From Paludifilum halophilum (GTDB lineage Bacteria; Bacillota; Bacilli; Thermoactinomycetales; DSM-45169), in the NCBI RefSeq assembly GCF_002245355.1, contig NZ_NOWF01000003.1, positions 248,001 to 312,000 of the forward strand: a DNA stretch of 64,000 bases, in the 5' to 3' direction. The position numbers and the translations under genes were made by a program. Below, in pieces: positions 53,131 through 62,486 of the stretch; within the stretch, counting starts at the first letter, position 1; the number at the start of each line of letters is the position of its first letter. The notes under the pieces are model-generated. The model was given only the letters and a program-made list of their open reading frames with translations, made no database searches and was not told the DNA's origin.

Positions 53131-54726
53131 TTGAGTACCATGTTGCAGATGCGAACGGTTCTGGCTATGATTCTATCCGCTATTCTCGTTGTTGCCGGGT
53201 GCAGTTCCTCCTCGGAGGAGGCCAAAGGAGAGCAACCGGCGACGCCCGAAGAAGAAGGGCATTCGGAGAAGTCGGACGCCTTGTCCGATGATGAGTTGGT
53301 CGAAAGCGTCTCTTACTATGACGAATCGGAACGGACCCAGAAAGATATTAAAAGCCAGAATAAGGCCGCCATGGAAATCGTCCAACAGAAAAACAAGGAT
53401 CAAAACATTGACGTCAAGCCGGATCTGGACGACAAGCAATTCCGTGACCACATCAAAGGCATGGCGACCAATATGGACTCCCTGAGCAAGGAAGAACAGA
53501 AATTGCTGGCCCGACTGGCAAAACTCGTGGACGATTATGAAAACCATTTGAAAAATGAGGAAATTAAAAAACTGGTTAAAAAATTGAAGGAGGGCAAGCT
53601 GACCCCGGCGGAAAAAGCGAAGCTTCGCGATCTCCTGCCCGTCAACGACTCGGGACCGAAACTGAAACCCGGTCAAGCGGTTGATCCGAAGGAAGGGTCG
53701 GGTACCGGTATCGACAAGAAAAAGCCGGGTGCCGGTAAACCGGAAGAGGGAACCGATCAAGAATCCCCTGAAAAAGAACAGCCGGAAAAAGAAGAGCCCA
53801 AGGACAAGCCGAACAGCGAAGACGAACAACCGAATCCGGAGGATGAAAACCAAAACCCGGATGACAACCAGCAGGAACCCGGTGACGAAAATCAAAACGA
53901 CGAGGAAGAACAGCAAAACCCGGAGGATGAAAACCAAAACCCGGATGACAACCAGCAGGAACCCGGTGACGAAAATCAAAACAACGAGGAAGAACAGCAA
54001 AACCCGGATGACGAAAACCAAAACCCGGATGACAACCAGCAGGAACCCGGTGACGAAAATCAAAACGATGAAGAAGAACAACAAAACCCGGATGACGAAA
54101 ATCAAAACGATGAAGAAGAACAACAAAACCCGGATGACGAAAACCAAAACGGGGATGACAACCAGCAAGATCCGGATGAAAACCAGGATGAGGAACAATC
54201 CCCGGAAGAAGATCGTTCCATGGTTGAGAAAAACGGATACGACCGCGAAAAAGCCCGGGATTATGCCTACAAATGGTGGAACAAGCGCAACAACGAAGAA
54301 TACGGCTATTACAGCCGCGCCATGGGCGGTTGCTACGATTGTTGGTACGATTGCACCAACTTCGTCTCCCAGGCGATCAGCAAAGGCGGATTGGTCCAAT
54401 GGAAGAGCGATCCGTGGTGGTATTACAGCGACGAAAAACCGTCTTATGCCTGGGGCGTAGCCAACAGCCTCTACAAACATATGGATCAGCGGGCCGAGCC
54501 CGCCAAGAGCGTATCCGAACTGAAAGTCGGGGATGTGGTGAACGGAGACCTTAACGGTGATGGGGATATCGACCACACCGCCATCATCACCAAGATCGAA
54601 AACGGGCAGATTTACGTGACCCAACACACGACAGACCGGAAGGATGCGCCTCTCAACGCTTGGTTTGCCGCTGGTTACGATGTATACGGATGGAAAATGG
54701 GGACCGCCGACAACCAACCGCGCTAA
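53131..54726 (+). CDS. Lipoprotein with acidic repeats and C-terminal amidase-like (Amidase_6) domain
   Basis: A 531-residue surface protein. A lipobox (VVAGCS) near residue 26 anchors it. A helical, charged region follows (about 60-180), then a Gln/Asn/Asp/Glu/Pro repeat region (about 235-360), then the Amidase_6 domain (about 365-525) with Cys in YDCTNFVSQAIS and His in DIDHTAIITKI as the likely Cys-His pair. Such domains probably cleave peptide or cell-wall amide bonds. TTG start behind GGAG, with an in-frame ATG three codons later as alternative. A paralogous domain occurs at 59604-60545. Confidence 0.85.
   Translation: MSTMLQMRTVLAMILSAILVVAGCSSSSEEAKGEQPATPEEEGHSEKSDALSDDELVESVSYYDESERTQKDIKSQNKAAMEIVQQKNKDQNIDVKPDLDDKQFRDHIKGMATNMDSLSKEEQKLLARLAKLVDDYENHLKNEEIKKLVKKLKEGKLTPAEKAKLRDLLPVNDSGPKLKPGQAVDPKEGSGTGIDKKKPGAGKPEEGTDQESPEKEQPEKEEPKDKPNSEDEQPNPEDENQNPDDNQQEPGDENQNDEEEQQNPEDENQNPDDNQQEPGDENQNNEEEQQNPDDENQNPDDNQQEPGDENQNDEEEQQNPDDENQNDEEEQQNPDDENQNGDDNQQDPDENQDEEQSPEEDRSMVEKNGYDREKARDYAYKWWNKRNNEEYGYYSRAMGGCYDCWYDCTNFVSQAISKGGLVQWKSDPWWYYSDEKPSYAWGVANSLYKHMDQRAEPAKSVSELKVGDVVNGDLNGDGDIDHTAIITKIENGQIYVTQHTTDRKDAPLNAWFAAGYDVYGWKMGTADNQPR
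53835..54165 (+). repeat. In-frame tandem repeats, 84-bp then 42-bp units
   Basis: The string CAAAACCCGGATGAC recurs at 53851, 53935 and 54019, an exact 84-base period encoding 28 residues (NPDDNQQEPGDENQ plus NDEEEQQNP and similar). From 54061 the period falls to 42 bases. Units are almost identical, so copy number is likely to vary between strains. Confidence 0.9.
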
Positions 54727-54730
54727 AGAT

Positions 54731-54763
54731 CAACCCCTCACTCATGAGAGTGAGGGGTTTTTG
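54731..54763. terminator. Terminator between converging genes
   Basis: ACCCCTCACTC and GAGTGAGGGGT form an 11-bp stem around ATGA-type loop bases, followed by TTTTT. Confidence 0.85.
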
Positions 54764-54786
54764 GTGTGTTTTTTCACCGTGTTTCC

Positions 54787-55515
54787 CTAGCCGACTTTAC
54801 GGCTGAATACGCCTTGACCGCAGCGGATATCCTCCAAGAGTTCGGATAAGCTTCCTTCCTGATCGGGTCGGTAAGCGGGATCACCCCGGTCGATGCGGCA
54901 GTCTTTCAGAAAATAAGTCTTCATCCCGACGGTTTTGGCAACCATATCCTCTTGCATATCATTACCGATCATAACGCACTCTTCCGGTTGAACCCCCAAC
55001 CGGTGAATGATTTCCTGATAATATTTCGGATTGGGTTTACAGTAGTGGGTCTCTTCGTACACGGTAGCCCAGTCGATCAGATCCTCCACCCTCCCCCAGC
55101 GTATCCGTTCCCAAATGGCGTCGCGGGGAAAAACCGGGTTGGTGGCGACAATCACCCGATACCCCCGTTCCAGGGCGGCCTCAACCACTTGTCGGGAAAG
55201 AGGGGTCGGCTGAACATACGCTTTCAGCTTCGGAAAATGTTCCCGGTAAAACCGTTCAAACAAGGGCCAGATTTCTTCCCGCTTCAAACCGGACTGAGAT
55301 AAGAACCGGCGCTGAAATACTTCTTCATTCGTGGAGTCGGGATTATCGTTTTCGATCATGGCTTTGGTCGCGTCCCAGATCAGCGAAACCAGCCTATCCG
55401 GGGACAAAAGATGCGCCACATGAGGGGCCAGCTCTTCTAAATAGTGTCGAACAAATGCCTCCATATCCATCGGCAACAAGGTTCCATCCAAATCAAAGCA
55501 GCATACTTTTACCAT
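54787..55515 (-). CDS. HAD-superfamily hydrolase
   Basis: A 242-residue cytoplasmic phosphatase-like protein. Motif I is CFDLDGTLLPMDMEAF (nucleophile Asp in DLDGT), motif II VIVATNPVFP, then the Lys region KPNPKYY and motif IV CVMIGNDMQEDM. The cap is a small helical insert. The start at 55515 follows AGAGAGGG and leaves a 47-base gap to the trmL stop. Substrate unknown. Confidence 0.9.
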   Translation of the reverse strand: MVKVCCFDLDGTLLPMDMEAFVRHYLEELAPHVAHLLSPDRLVSLIWDATKAMIENDNPDSTNEEVFQRRFLSQSGLKREEIWPLFERFYREHFPKLKAYVQPTPLSRQVVEAALERGYRVIVATNPVFPRDAIWERIRWGRVEDLIDWATVYEETHYCKPNPKYYQEIIHRLGVQPEECVMIGNDMQEDMVAKTVGMKTYFLKDCRIDRGDPAYRPDQEGSLSELLEDIRCGQGVFSRKVG

Positions 55516-55562
55516 GTTCAGCCCTCTCTCTATCTCTTTTTCATTCGTTGAAAACCACTCTG

Positions 55563-56027
55563 TCAAACCAAACCGGAAAAACCGGTTTGCCTGAGGGCTT
55601 CATAAACGAGAATCGCCGCCGAATTCCCCAAATTGAGGGAGCGGACATCGGACTTCATCGGAATGCGCACACATGTTTTTGCGTAAGCTTCCAGAATTTC
55701 CGGAGGCAAGCCTTCCGTTTCCTTCCCGAATACAAAAATATCCCCTTCGCGAAATTGAAAATCGGTATAGGACCGCTTCGCCTTTGTCGTGGCACAAAAA
55801 AAACGCCCCTCAGGAAATGCCGCCTGAAATTCATCGAAGGAATCGTAATAGCGGACATCCACATGGTACCAGTAATCCATACCCGAACGTTTCAGATATT
55901 TATCGTCGGTGGAAAACCCCAGCGGACGGATCAAATGCAGAACAGACCCCGTCACTGCACAAGTCCGCGCAATATTGCCCGTATTATTGGGGATTTCCGG
56001 TTCCACCAGACAGATGTGAAAAGACAT
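55563..56027 (-). CDS. trmL: tRNA (cytidine/uridine-34 2'-O)-methyltransferase
   Basis: A 154-residue SPOUT-class enzyme that methylates the wobble base of tRNA-Leu isoacceptors. VEPEIPNNTGNIARTCA, LHLIRPLGF, FGKETEGLP and IPMKSDVRSLNLGNSAAILV form the trefoil-knot SAM site. AAAGGGATGG precedes the ATG. Probably in one transcript with the HAD gene. Confidence 0.95.
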   Translation of the reverse strand: MSFHICLVEPEIPNNTGNIARTCAVTGSVLHLIRPLGFSTDDKYLKRSGMDYWYHVDVRYYDSFDEFQAAFPEGRFFCATTKAKRSYTDFQFREGDIFVFGKETEGLPPEILEAYAKTCVRIPMKSDVRSLNLGNSAAILVYEALRQTGFSGLV

Positions 56028-56200
56028 GATTTTCCATCCCTTTCATCACGACAGTACCTCTTTATTGTACCGAAAACCTGCACCGATTCCTAACACGACC
56101 CTGAAAATGTTGAACATCGCGATACACCACCGTGTTTTCGGTATTGTACACGCTCGTTCCTCCCCGTATACTGGCGTTATTAGGCTAAAGGAGGTACACC

Positions 56201-57055
56201 ATGAACAAAATCGCATTGGTTACCGACAGTTCCTGTGATCTCCCGGTTGATTGGTTGAAAAAATGGGATATTGAAGTCGTCCCGTTGCGCATCATGTTTT
56301 CCAACGGAGAATATAGGGACAGGATCGACATCTCTCCCGAGGAGGTATACGAATGCCTGGGGGAGGAAATCCCCAAAACATCGATGCCTTCACCGGAGGA
56401 TATACACCAAACCTTTCAAAAGTTGCAAAACGAAGGGTTTACCCATTGTATCGCGGTCACGATCTCATCCGGTCTCAGTGGAACGCACAACACCTTCCGA
56501 ATGATCGCCGAGGAATTCGACGGTATGAATATCGACGTTATCGACTCCAAGGGACTTTCCTGGGTATTGGGATTCCTCGTGATTGAAGCAGCCCGTATGA
56601 TCCGGCAAAAAATCGATTACACAGAAATCCTGGAAAGGCTCGAACAGGCCAAACGGAAAATCAAAGGGTTTTTCATCGTCGATTCGCTGGAGTACCTGAA
56701 AGAAGGAGGACGAATCGGAAAGGTAGCCGCTGCCCTAGGATCCATGCTCAACCTGAAACCGATTATCTCTCTGGATGAAAACGGGAACTTCACTCCCTAC
56801 AACCTGGCCCGGGGTAAAAAACAAGCCGTGAAAAAATTGATCGATCCCGTTTTAAAACCGCTTGAATCCACCAAAACCCGGATCGCTATCCTGCAAGGGA
56901 AAGCGGAAAAAGAAGCGGAAGCCCTGAAGGAACGCCTCCGAGAAAGAAACAATATCTGCGATCTGCATATCCATTCCATCAGTCCGGCCCTGGTTGTTCA
57001 CACAGGCCCGGGACTTCTCGGTCTGGTCGTTAATCCCATGGCCTCAAAAGAATGA
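56201..57055 (+). CDS. DegV family fatty-acid-binding protein
   Basis: A 284-residue two-domain protein. ALVTDSSCDLP is the family start, TSMPSPEDIHQTFQK follows, and VTISSGLSGTHNTFRMIAEE and GRIGKVAAALGSMLNLKPII line the fatty-acid pocket. Relatives (FakB) present fatty acids to the FakA kinase. AAAGGAGGTACACC precedes the ATG. No fakA is adjacent. A weak hairpin (AACAAG...CTTGTT) follows the stop. Confidence 0.93.
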   Translation: MNKIALVTDSSCDLPVDWLKKWDIEVVPLRIMFSNGEYRDRIDISPEEVYECLGEEIPKTSMPSPEDIHQTFQKLQNEGFTHCIAVTISSGLSGTHNTFRMIAEEFDGMNIDVIDSKGLSWVLGFLVIEAARMIRQKIDYTEILERLEQAKRKIKGFFIVDSLEYLKEGGRIGKVAAALGSMLNLKPIISLDENGNFTPYNLARGKKQAVKKLIDPVLKPLESTKTRIAILQGKAEKEAEALKERLRERNNICDLHIHSISPALVVHTGPGLLGLVVNPMASKE

Positions 57056-57110
57056 GTGAGGGATCCTCTCCAAACAAGCAGAACCAGAATGCGTCTTGTT
57101 TTCGTTCTTC

Positions 57111-58136
57111 TCACCCTCGGCCGACATAGCGCTTGTCTTTTAAAAAGAGGCGCCAAAAGTAAATAAATCCCGGAACCAGAATGGCCATCCCGACCGCATA
57201 GGAGATTAACAGCGAATCAAACATCGCCGGATTGGTCACACTCTCCTCCACTGTGAGTGTCGGATAGACCAGGTAGGGAAGATGGGCCGCTCCATAAGCG
57301 TAGGAAGCCAGCGCAAATTGAAGAATAAAGCAGACGAAGGCGACTCGGGGAAACCCCCGTTCCCGCTCCGGGTGCTTTCTTCTCCACCATAAAGCACTGT
57401 ATCCCAAGAGAAAAGCAATCGCGGAAAGAAGAAACCAACCTTGCTCTTCCAGGATGTGATCCCGGAGCCACTCGGCCTGCCGCCCCATCAAGTACACCGT
57501 GAGCACCGCCGTAGCCAATGTGAAGGGCCCCAACCACAAGGCGTATTTTCGGAAGACGGCATAGGCGGAGGAATCCTCTGCTTCCCGGGAATAATCCGCC
57601 AAAAAAGCGGCGGAGAGAAACAACTCGCTGCTGAGGCCGAAGGCGAGATAGGCATAGGTCACCGGACTGGAAAGGAGCTTTCCCACCAGCAACCGATCGG
57701 TTTCTGGATCGATAAATCCTCCGGCCAATATGGGAAGTGCAATAACCAACAAACTGGGGATCAATAAACCCGTCACTCCGGACACGATCCGCAGAGTGCT
57801 GCGAAAGCGGAGAGCGGAGTAGTGAAAAACCATGAAGGCACTCCGCAGAGTCAACAGAATCAACACGAGAGAACCGGGAATCAACAGGCCTGTCCCCAGG
57901 GGAGCGATCGCCCGCGGAAAAAAGGCGACAATGGTTACAACCAGCAACACCAGAAACACATTGGTCACCTCCCAGGTGGGGGAAAGAAAGCGATTGGCAA
58001 TCTCCCCCGCCCGGGACCTCTCCCGGGGATTATACACCAATCCCCAGAAGCCCGCTCCGAAATCAACGGAACCCAAAATCGCGTAAATAAACACAAACAG
58101 CCAAGTGATCGATATCGCCCATATGGCATCGCTCAT
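57111..58136 (-). CDS. cydB: Cytochrome bd ubiquinol oxidase subunit II
   Basis: A 341-residue membrane protein with about eight to nine helices, partner of CydA in the bd-type terminal oxidase that reduces oxygen with quinol at low oxygen. The start AIWAISITWLFVFIYAILGS and VDFGAGFWGLV are typical, as is LSPTWEVTNVFLVLLVV. The start at 58136 lies four bases after the cydA stop, so translation is coupled. The sequence resembles the divergent CydB/CioB group of Bacilli. Confidence 0.92.
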   Translation of the reverse strand: MSDAIWAISITWLFVFIYAILGSVDFGAGFWGLVYNPRERSRAGEIANRFLSPTWEVTNVFLVLLVVTIVAFFPRAIAPLGTGLLIPGSLVLILLTLRSAFMVFHYSALRFRSTLRIVSGVTGLLIPSLLVIALPILAGGFIDPETDRLLVGKLLSSPVTYAYLAFGLSSELFLSAAFLADYSREAEDSSAYAVFRKYALWLGPFTLATAVLTVYLMGRQAEWLRDHILEEQGWFLLSAIAFLLGYSALWWRRKHPERERGFPRVAFVCFILQFALASYAYGAAHLPYLVYPTLTVEESVTNPAMFDSLLISYAVGMAILVPGFIYFWRLFLKDKRYVGRG

Positions 58137-58140
58137 CCCG

Positions 58141-59484
58141 TTATCCATTCCCTTCTGCGACAACTGCTTCCAACTCTTCCGCCAAAGGATGCCGCTTGAA
58201 ATAAGAGCTCATGATCACAACCGTAGCGATCAGAAGCAACATATACAGGGAGAGGAAGAGGACCAACCACACCCACAAATCGCCGGCTTGCGTCGCCGCA
58301 TCCGCTGTACGCTGAAACCGATAGATCGTCCAGGGCTGTCTGCCGCTGCAGGTAAAAATCCAGCCGAATTCGATAGCCAGAACCGCCAGCGGTCCCGTCG
58401 AAGTCAAAGTCCATAAGAGCCATTGGGGAAGTCTATCCCCTTTCCTTCGCCAGCCGAACCACCCAGCCAGGGCGGATAACAGGATCAGCAACACTCCCGA
58501 TCCCACCATCAGGTTGAACAATAAATGAACGTACCCGGGAGGCCAGACATCCCGGGGATAATCGTTCAAACCCTTAACCACGGTATCCAAACGGTTGCCC
58601 GCCAAAAAACTGAGCAACCCCGGGATTTCGATGGCACCGGTAATTTTTTGCTCATCCAGATCGACAATCCCTCCCAGTGCCAGGGGGGCGTGGGATTGGG
58701 TCTCAAAAAGCCCCTCGGCGGCCGCCAGTTTTTCCGGTTGATGATCATGAAGAACCTGTCCGGCCCAATGGCCGGTAAAAGCGGTGATCAGGGACATCGT
58801 TCCTCCGATCGCCAGAGACATCATCAGTGCCCGATGATGATAGCGAATCTCCGATTGCGACAATTTCCGACGAAGCAGACGGTAAGCGGCAATGCTGGCC
58901 ACAACGAAAGCCCCGGTCATATAGGCGGAGATCAGGACATGGAAAGCCGAAGAAGCGAAGCTGGGGTTGAAAAAAGCTTCCCAAGGACGTACTCCGGTGA
59001 TCCCTCCCTCCGTCGGCTGAAATCCCGTCGGCGTATTCATCCAGGCATTGGCGGATGTGATCAGCACGGCGGAAGCGCTCCCGCCAAAAGCGACGAGAAA
59101 GACACTCAGGATTCGCAACCCGGGAGAAAGCCTGTCCGCGGCGTATACATAGATGGACATGAATAACGCTTCCAGAAAAAAGGCGAACAGCTCAATTTGA
59201 AAAGGAAGAGCGATCACTTCACCCACCATTTCCATGAACTGGGGCCACAATAAGGACATCTGCACCGCGACAATCGTCCCGGAAGGAATGGCCACTCCCA
59301 ACAAAATAGCCTGCGCTTTGGTCCACCGCTTTGCCATCAAAGTATAACGGCGATCGTTTGTCACCTGGTAAAAAACTTCCGACACAAAAATCATCAGGGG
59401 CAAACCCACCCCCAATGTAGCGAAGATGATGTGAAATCCGAGGGAACTTCCGAATAAGGTTCGTGCAATGGTGAGATCGTCCAT
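58141..59484 (-). CDS. cydA: Cytochrome bd ubiquinol oxidase subunit I
   Basis: A 447-residue haem-bearing subunit. The axial His18 in GSSLGFHIIFATLGVGLPL, the second His in SSAFHVLISAYMTGAF, and GRQPWTIYRFQRTADA, which follows the quinol site, are all present. The Q-loop is short, as in Gram-positive and cyanide-insensitive types. ATG 59484 is preferred to an upstream GTG for spacing from AAGGG. No clear Rex-type operator was found upstream. cydC and cydD are not adjacent. Confidence 0.95.
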   Translation of the reverse strand: MDDLTIARTLFGSSLGFHIIFATLGVGLPLMIFVSEVFYQVTNDRRYTLMAKRWTKAQAILLGVAIPSGTIVAVQMSLLWPQFMEMVGEVIALPFQIELFAFFLEALFMSIYVYAADRLSPGLRILSVFLVAFGGSASAVLITSANAWMNTPTGFQPTEGGITGVRPWEAFFNPSFASSAFHVLISAYMTGAFVVASIAAYRLLRRKLSQSEIRYHHRALMMSLAIGGTMSLITAFTGHWAGQVLHDHQPEKLAAAEGLFETQSHAPLALGGIVDLDEQKITGAIEIPGLLSFLAGNRLDTVVKGLNDYPRDVWPPGYVHLLFNLMVGSGVLLILLSALAGWFGWRRKGDRLPQWLLWTLTSTGPLAVLAIEFGWIFTCSGRQPWTIYRFQRTADAATQAGDLWVWLVLFLSLYMLLLIATVVIMSSYFKRHPLAEELEAVVAEGNG

Positions 59485-59552
59485 GGCCGACACCCTTTTT
59501 TTCTTGGTGATTGTTAATATGTTCCAAGATGAGTTCCCTTATTCCGATTCCA

Positions 59553-59585
59553 CAACAAAAAACCGGTCGCATCGTTGACCGGTTC
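59553..59585 (-). terminator. Terminator after second amidase-domain gene
   Basis: AACCGGTC (59561-59568) pairs with GACCGGTT (59577-59584), with a T-run on the minus strand. It separates this gene from the cydAB promoter. Confidence 0.8.
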
Positions 59586-59603
59586 CCGTGGTCTTTGTCC
59601 TCG

Positions 59604-60545
59604 TCAATCGGGGATGTGAAAAAAACGATAACGGATTTGCGGGGTCCAAGCGTGAGAGTCCCGATAATCCCAATAACGGCGGCGGCTGTTAACAGTATGG
59701 GCGTTGACCAAGGGCATCCCCGCCGGATCCTTGGCTGTCACGATGGTATTGTGCTGCCACCGTCCATCCCCTTCAAAATCATAGCAGATGACATCGCCGA
59801 GATGAAGCTTCTCCGGCGAATCCACCCGCTCCGCACGAGGTGTACCGCCGCTGTCCAAATAGTTTTTTAGGGCGTGAGCCACCGCCCAGCTATAGCTCCA
59901 GTTTTCCCGGCTGCCACGGTACCACCAGCCGCGATCCCGCCGGGAGGAAAACTCCATCGGCACACCTCCGGCATGCAGGCACTGGGAAATAAAATTGGTG
60001 CAATCATCTTCAAACTTCCGGTAACGGGGATTGGCTCCATTCCACCAAGTCTCAGCGTATTGGACGGCTTTACCCCGTTTATACCCGGAGCCGGCAACCC
60101 CTCTTTGAGAGGGCGGTTGGTAAGAAGACCATATCTTTCCCGATTCCGTATCCAACCCCTCGGCTGGCCGGCACTCCGCAATCGACCATCCATCTTCCCC
60201 TTCCGCCAGTCGAAGATAATAACCGTTCACCTCTTCTTGTTCACTCAGCTCTTTGCCCAGCGTATATAAAAAGCGTTGGTGAACGATTACGTTCATGGCA
60301 ATCTGCCCGAGTTCCGTTTTTTCTTCATCAAGCACGCGAATCCGGGTCTCCCCTTTCAGCGGTTTCAGGCGCCGTTCCCTCTGCAGCTCCCGGATCCGTT
60401 CCCAACGTTTTCGTTCGACGGCGACCCAGTCGGCATCCCCATCCGCAACCCAGGAAAAGAGGCGATCCGCCTCTCCTTCCACCCACACCTGGTTTTGAAC
60501 GCGGAACCAAGTCATCGCCGGCTGTCTCCAAGAACGTTTCACCAT
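59604..60545 (-). CDS. Amidase-like (Amidase_6) domain protein
   Basis: A 313-residue protein. The N-terminal half is a mixed alpha/beta region ([20 protein letters not shown]). The C-terminal half (about residues 165-310) is the Amidase_6 domain with [20 protein letters not shown], the Cys in [15 protein letters not shown] and a His in [12 protein letters not shown]. It resembles the domain at 54230-54720, but no signal peptide or lipobox is present, so it may be cytoplasmic or released at lysis. The start codon is uncertain among GTG and ATG codons at 60551-60542. Confidence 0.85.
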   Translation of the reverse strand: MVKRSWRQPAMTWFRVQNQVWVEGEADRLFSWVADGDADWVAVERKRWERIRELQRERRLKPLKGETRIRVLDEEKTELGQIAMNVIVHQRFLYTLGKELSEQEEVNGYYLRLAEGEDGWSIAECRPAEGLDTESGKIWSSYQPPSQRGVAGSGYKRGKAVQYAETWWNGANPRYRKFEDDCTNFISQCLHAGGVPMEFSSRRDRGWWYRGSRENWSYSWAVAHALKNYLDSGGTPRAERVDSPEKLHLGDVICYDFEGDGRWQHNTIVTAKDPAGMPLVNAHTVNSRRRYWDYRDSHAWTPQIRYRFFHIPD

Positions 60546-60604
60546 GGGCACCGTTCCCTTCGAGGGACTCTTTACCCATCCTATGAAGAGAACACAGGCG
60601 GGTA

Positions 60605-60730
60605 TGCTTCGGATCTTTCACCAATACAAGACCATATGCTTCATCCACATATCGATTTCCCAGTTTGAGAGCTTTGGATTCCCTTCCGAAACCCGGCGGA
60701 ACGGTACAAGCGTTTGGCCGCGTCATTGTA
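60605..60730 (-). pseudogene. GNAT acetyltransferase, C-terminal scrap
   Basis: Overlapping the end of the ABC exporter gene, the minus strand reads YNDAAKRLYRSAGF and, after a frame change, [20 protein letters not shown]. Both match the last strands of GNAT acetyltransferases (NxxAxxLYxxxGF, KLGxRYVDE). No N-terminal part exists. It suggests a deletion that fused this scrap to the end of the exporter gene. Confidence 0.45.
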
Positions 60731-62486
60731 CGACGCCACCAAATGACTCCACTTCCTCCGTCAACCCCTGCTGCAACCGGTACATTTTCTGATACAACCC
60801 TTCCCGGGCCAGCAGTTCCTGATGCGTTCCCTGTTCCACGATCTCACCCCGATGGAGAACGAGAATCCGGTCAGCATCCCGAACTGTGGACAATCGGTGG
60901 GCGATGGCGATTGTCGTACGCCCCTTGCGCATTCGGGACAAGGCTTCCTGGATTTTATCTTCGGTTTCCGTATCGACATGGGCAGTCGCTTCATCCAGGA
61001 CCAGAATCTTCGGTTTGAAAGCGATCGTCCGAGCAAAGGATAACAGCTGGCGCTGTCCGCTGGAGAAAGTGGTTCCCCGTTCTCCGACGGGTTCGTCATA
61101 TCCTCGGGGCAGTTTTTTGATAAAAGGTTCCGCCTGAACAAACCGGGCCGCCTCCGCTATGTCGTCATCACTGATCGATTCACGACCCAGCCGGATATTT
61201 TCCTTCACATTCCCTGTAAACAAAAATGGGTCCTGCAATACCAGCCCCATCCGGCGGCGCAACTCTTCGTCGGAATAGGCGGAAAGAGAATAGCCGTCGA
61301 TGGTGATGTCTCCTTTTTGTAACGGGTAGAAACGCATCAACAGGTTGACGATGGAGCTTTTCCCGCTCCCGGTATGGCCGACCAGAGCTACGGTCTGTCC
61401 CGGTTCCACCGTAAAGGAGATATCTTTCAGCACATCGGTTTGCCCGTCGTAGGAAAAAGTGACACGATCAAAGACGATCCGCCCTTCACGAATGCGGGGA
61501 TTTTCTTTTCCTGACTGCGCCGGGGCTGTCTCCTCTTCATCCAGCAATTCAAACACCCGACCCGCCGAAACCAATGACTGCTGCAAAAAGGAAAGTTGCT
61601 GCATCATCTGGTTGAAAGGCTCGAACATGCGATCCAGCAGATTGAGAAAGGCGTACAAGACCCCGATCCGGACCGCACTCTCTCCGCCATCGACTCCAAA
61701 AAAGCTTAATACAATCATCAAAGCCACCAGGGAAATCAGGTCAACGGCGGGTCGAAGCAACCATCCGTTCAGTTTGGTATTCTTCATATGGGCTTCATAA
61801 TGTTCCCCGTTGATGTGTTCAAATTCCCGCCGCATCCGGTTTTGCTGACGCAGAACCTGAATCACGTTCATCCCCTGGATCGATTCACTGAGGTGGGCAT
61901 TCAGCCGGCCCAGCTGATGGCGGACCCTTCGATAGACCGGATAGCTGAAACGGCGATACATCTGCATCACGCCGAGAATCAGCGGAATCAGCATGAGACA
62001 GAAAAAGGCCCATTTGGCATCCAGCAAAAACATTGCCGCCAGAATCCCGACCACCATCGCGATGTTCTGGACAAAGGTGGACAAAACACGGACGAACAGT
62101 TCTTTGACCGCTTCCGTATCATTCGTGATCCGGGAAATTAATCCTCCTCCGGGCGTCCGATCAAAAAAGGATAAACCCAAGTGCTGCACCTTGCTGAAAA
62201 CATCGATCCGCAGTTGCTGAATCACCCGCAGGGCGATCCGGTGAAAGAGAAACTCCTGGTAATACAGAAGGCCGACGGACAAAAAGAGAAGCAACAGGTA
62301 CGTCCCGGCCAGAAGGGTGATGGGCTCGGGATCAAAGATTCCCGGAGTCAGATAGTCATCGATAAATACTTTGACCAGGACCGGTCCCGCCACATCCCCA
62401 CCGGTGGCCAGCAACAAAACAACCAAAGCAAGCACTAACCGTTTACGGTGTGGTTGAAGATAGCGGAGCAACCTGCGAATCGTCAT
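60723..62486 (-). CDS. Heterodimeric ABC exporter, YheH/BmrD type
   Basis: A 587-residue half-transporter: six membrane helices (about residues 15-310), then an ATPase domain with Walker A LVGHTGSGKSSIVNLLMRFY, Q-loop LVLQDPFLFTG, signature FSSGQRQLLSFART and Walker B ILVLDEATAHVD. The ATG at 62486 lies inside the end of the preceding gene (44-base overlap), so the two halves are translated together and form a heterodimer. Relatives (BmrCD) export drugs and respond to ribosome-targeting antibiotics. Confidence 0.92.
   Translation of the reverse strand: MTIRRLLRYLQPHRKRLVLALVVLLLATGGDVAGPVLVKVFIDDYLTPGIFDPEPITLLAGTYLLLLFLSVGLLYYQEFLFHRIALRVIQQLRIDVFSKVQHLGLSFFDRTPGGGLISRITNDTEAVKELFVRVLSTFVQNIAMVVGILAAMFLLDAKWAFFCLMLIPLILGVMQMYRRFSYPVYRRVRHQLGRLNAHLSESIQGMNVIQVLRQQNRMRREFEHINGEHYEAHMKNTKLNGWLLRPAVDLISLVALMIVLSFFGVDGGESAVRIGVLYAFLNLLDRMFEPFNQMMQQLSFLQQSLVSAGRVFELLDEEETAPAQSGKENPRIREGRIVFDRVTFSYDGQTDVLKDISFTVEPGQTVALVGHTGSGKSSIVNLLMRFYPLQKGDITIDGYSLSAYSDEELRRRMGLVLQDPFLFTGNVKENIRLGRESISDDDIAEAARFVQAEPFIKKLPRGYDEPVGERGTTFSSGQRQLLSFARTIAFKPKILVLDEATAHVDTETEDKIQEALSRMRKGRTTIAIAHRLSTVRDADRILVLHRGEIVEQGTHQELLAREGLYQKMYRLQQGLTEEVESFGGVVQ

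Noticed and set aside
53173..54717. A 514-codon open frame on the minus strand opposite the acidic lipoprotein
   Set aside because: It is a by-product of the repetitive GAN/CCN codon pattern on the plus strand; it has a low-complexity Leu/Val/Phe composition and no ribosome binding site.
59490..59560. A Rex operator upstream of cydA
   Set aside because: TTGT-like half sites occur, but no match to the spaced palindrome TTGTGAA-N4-TTCACAA is good enough.
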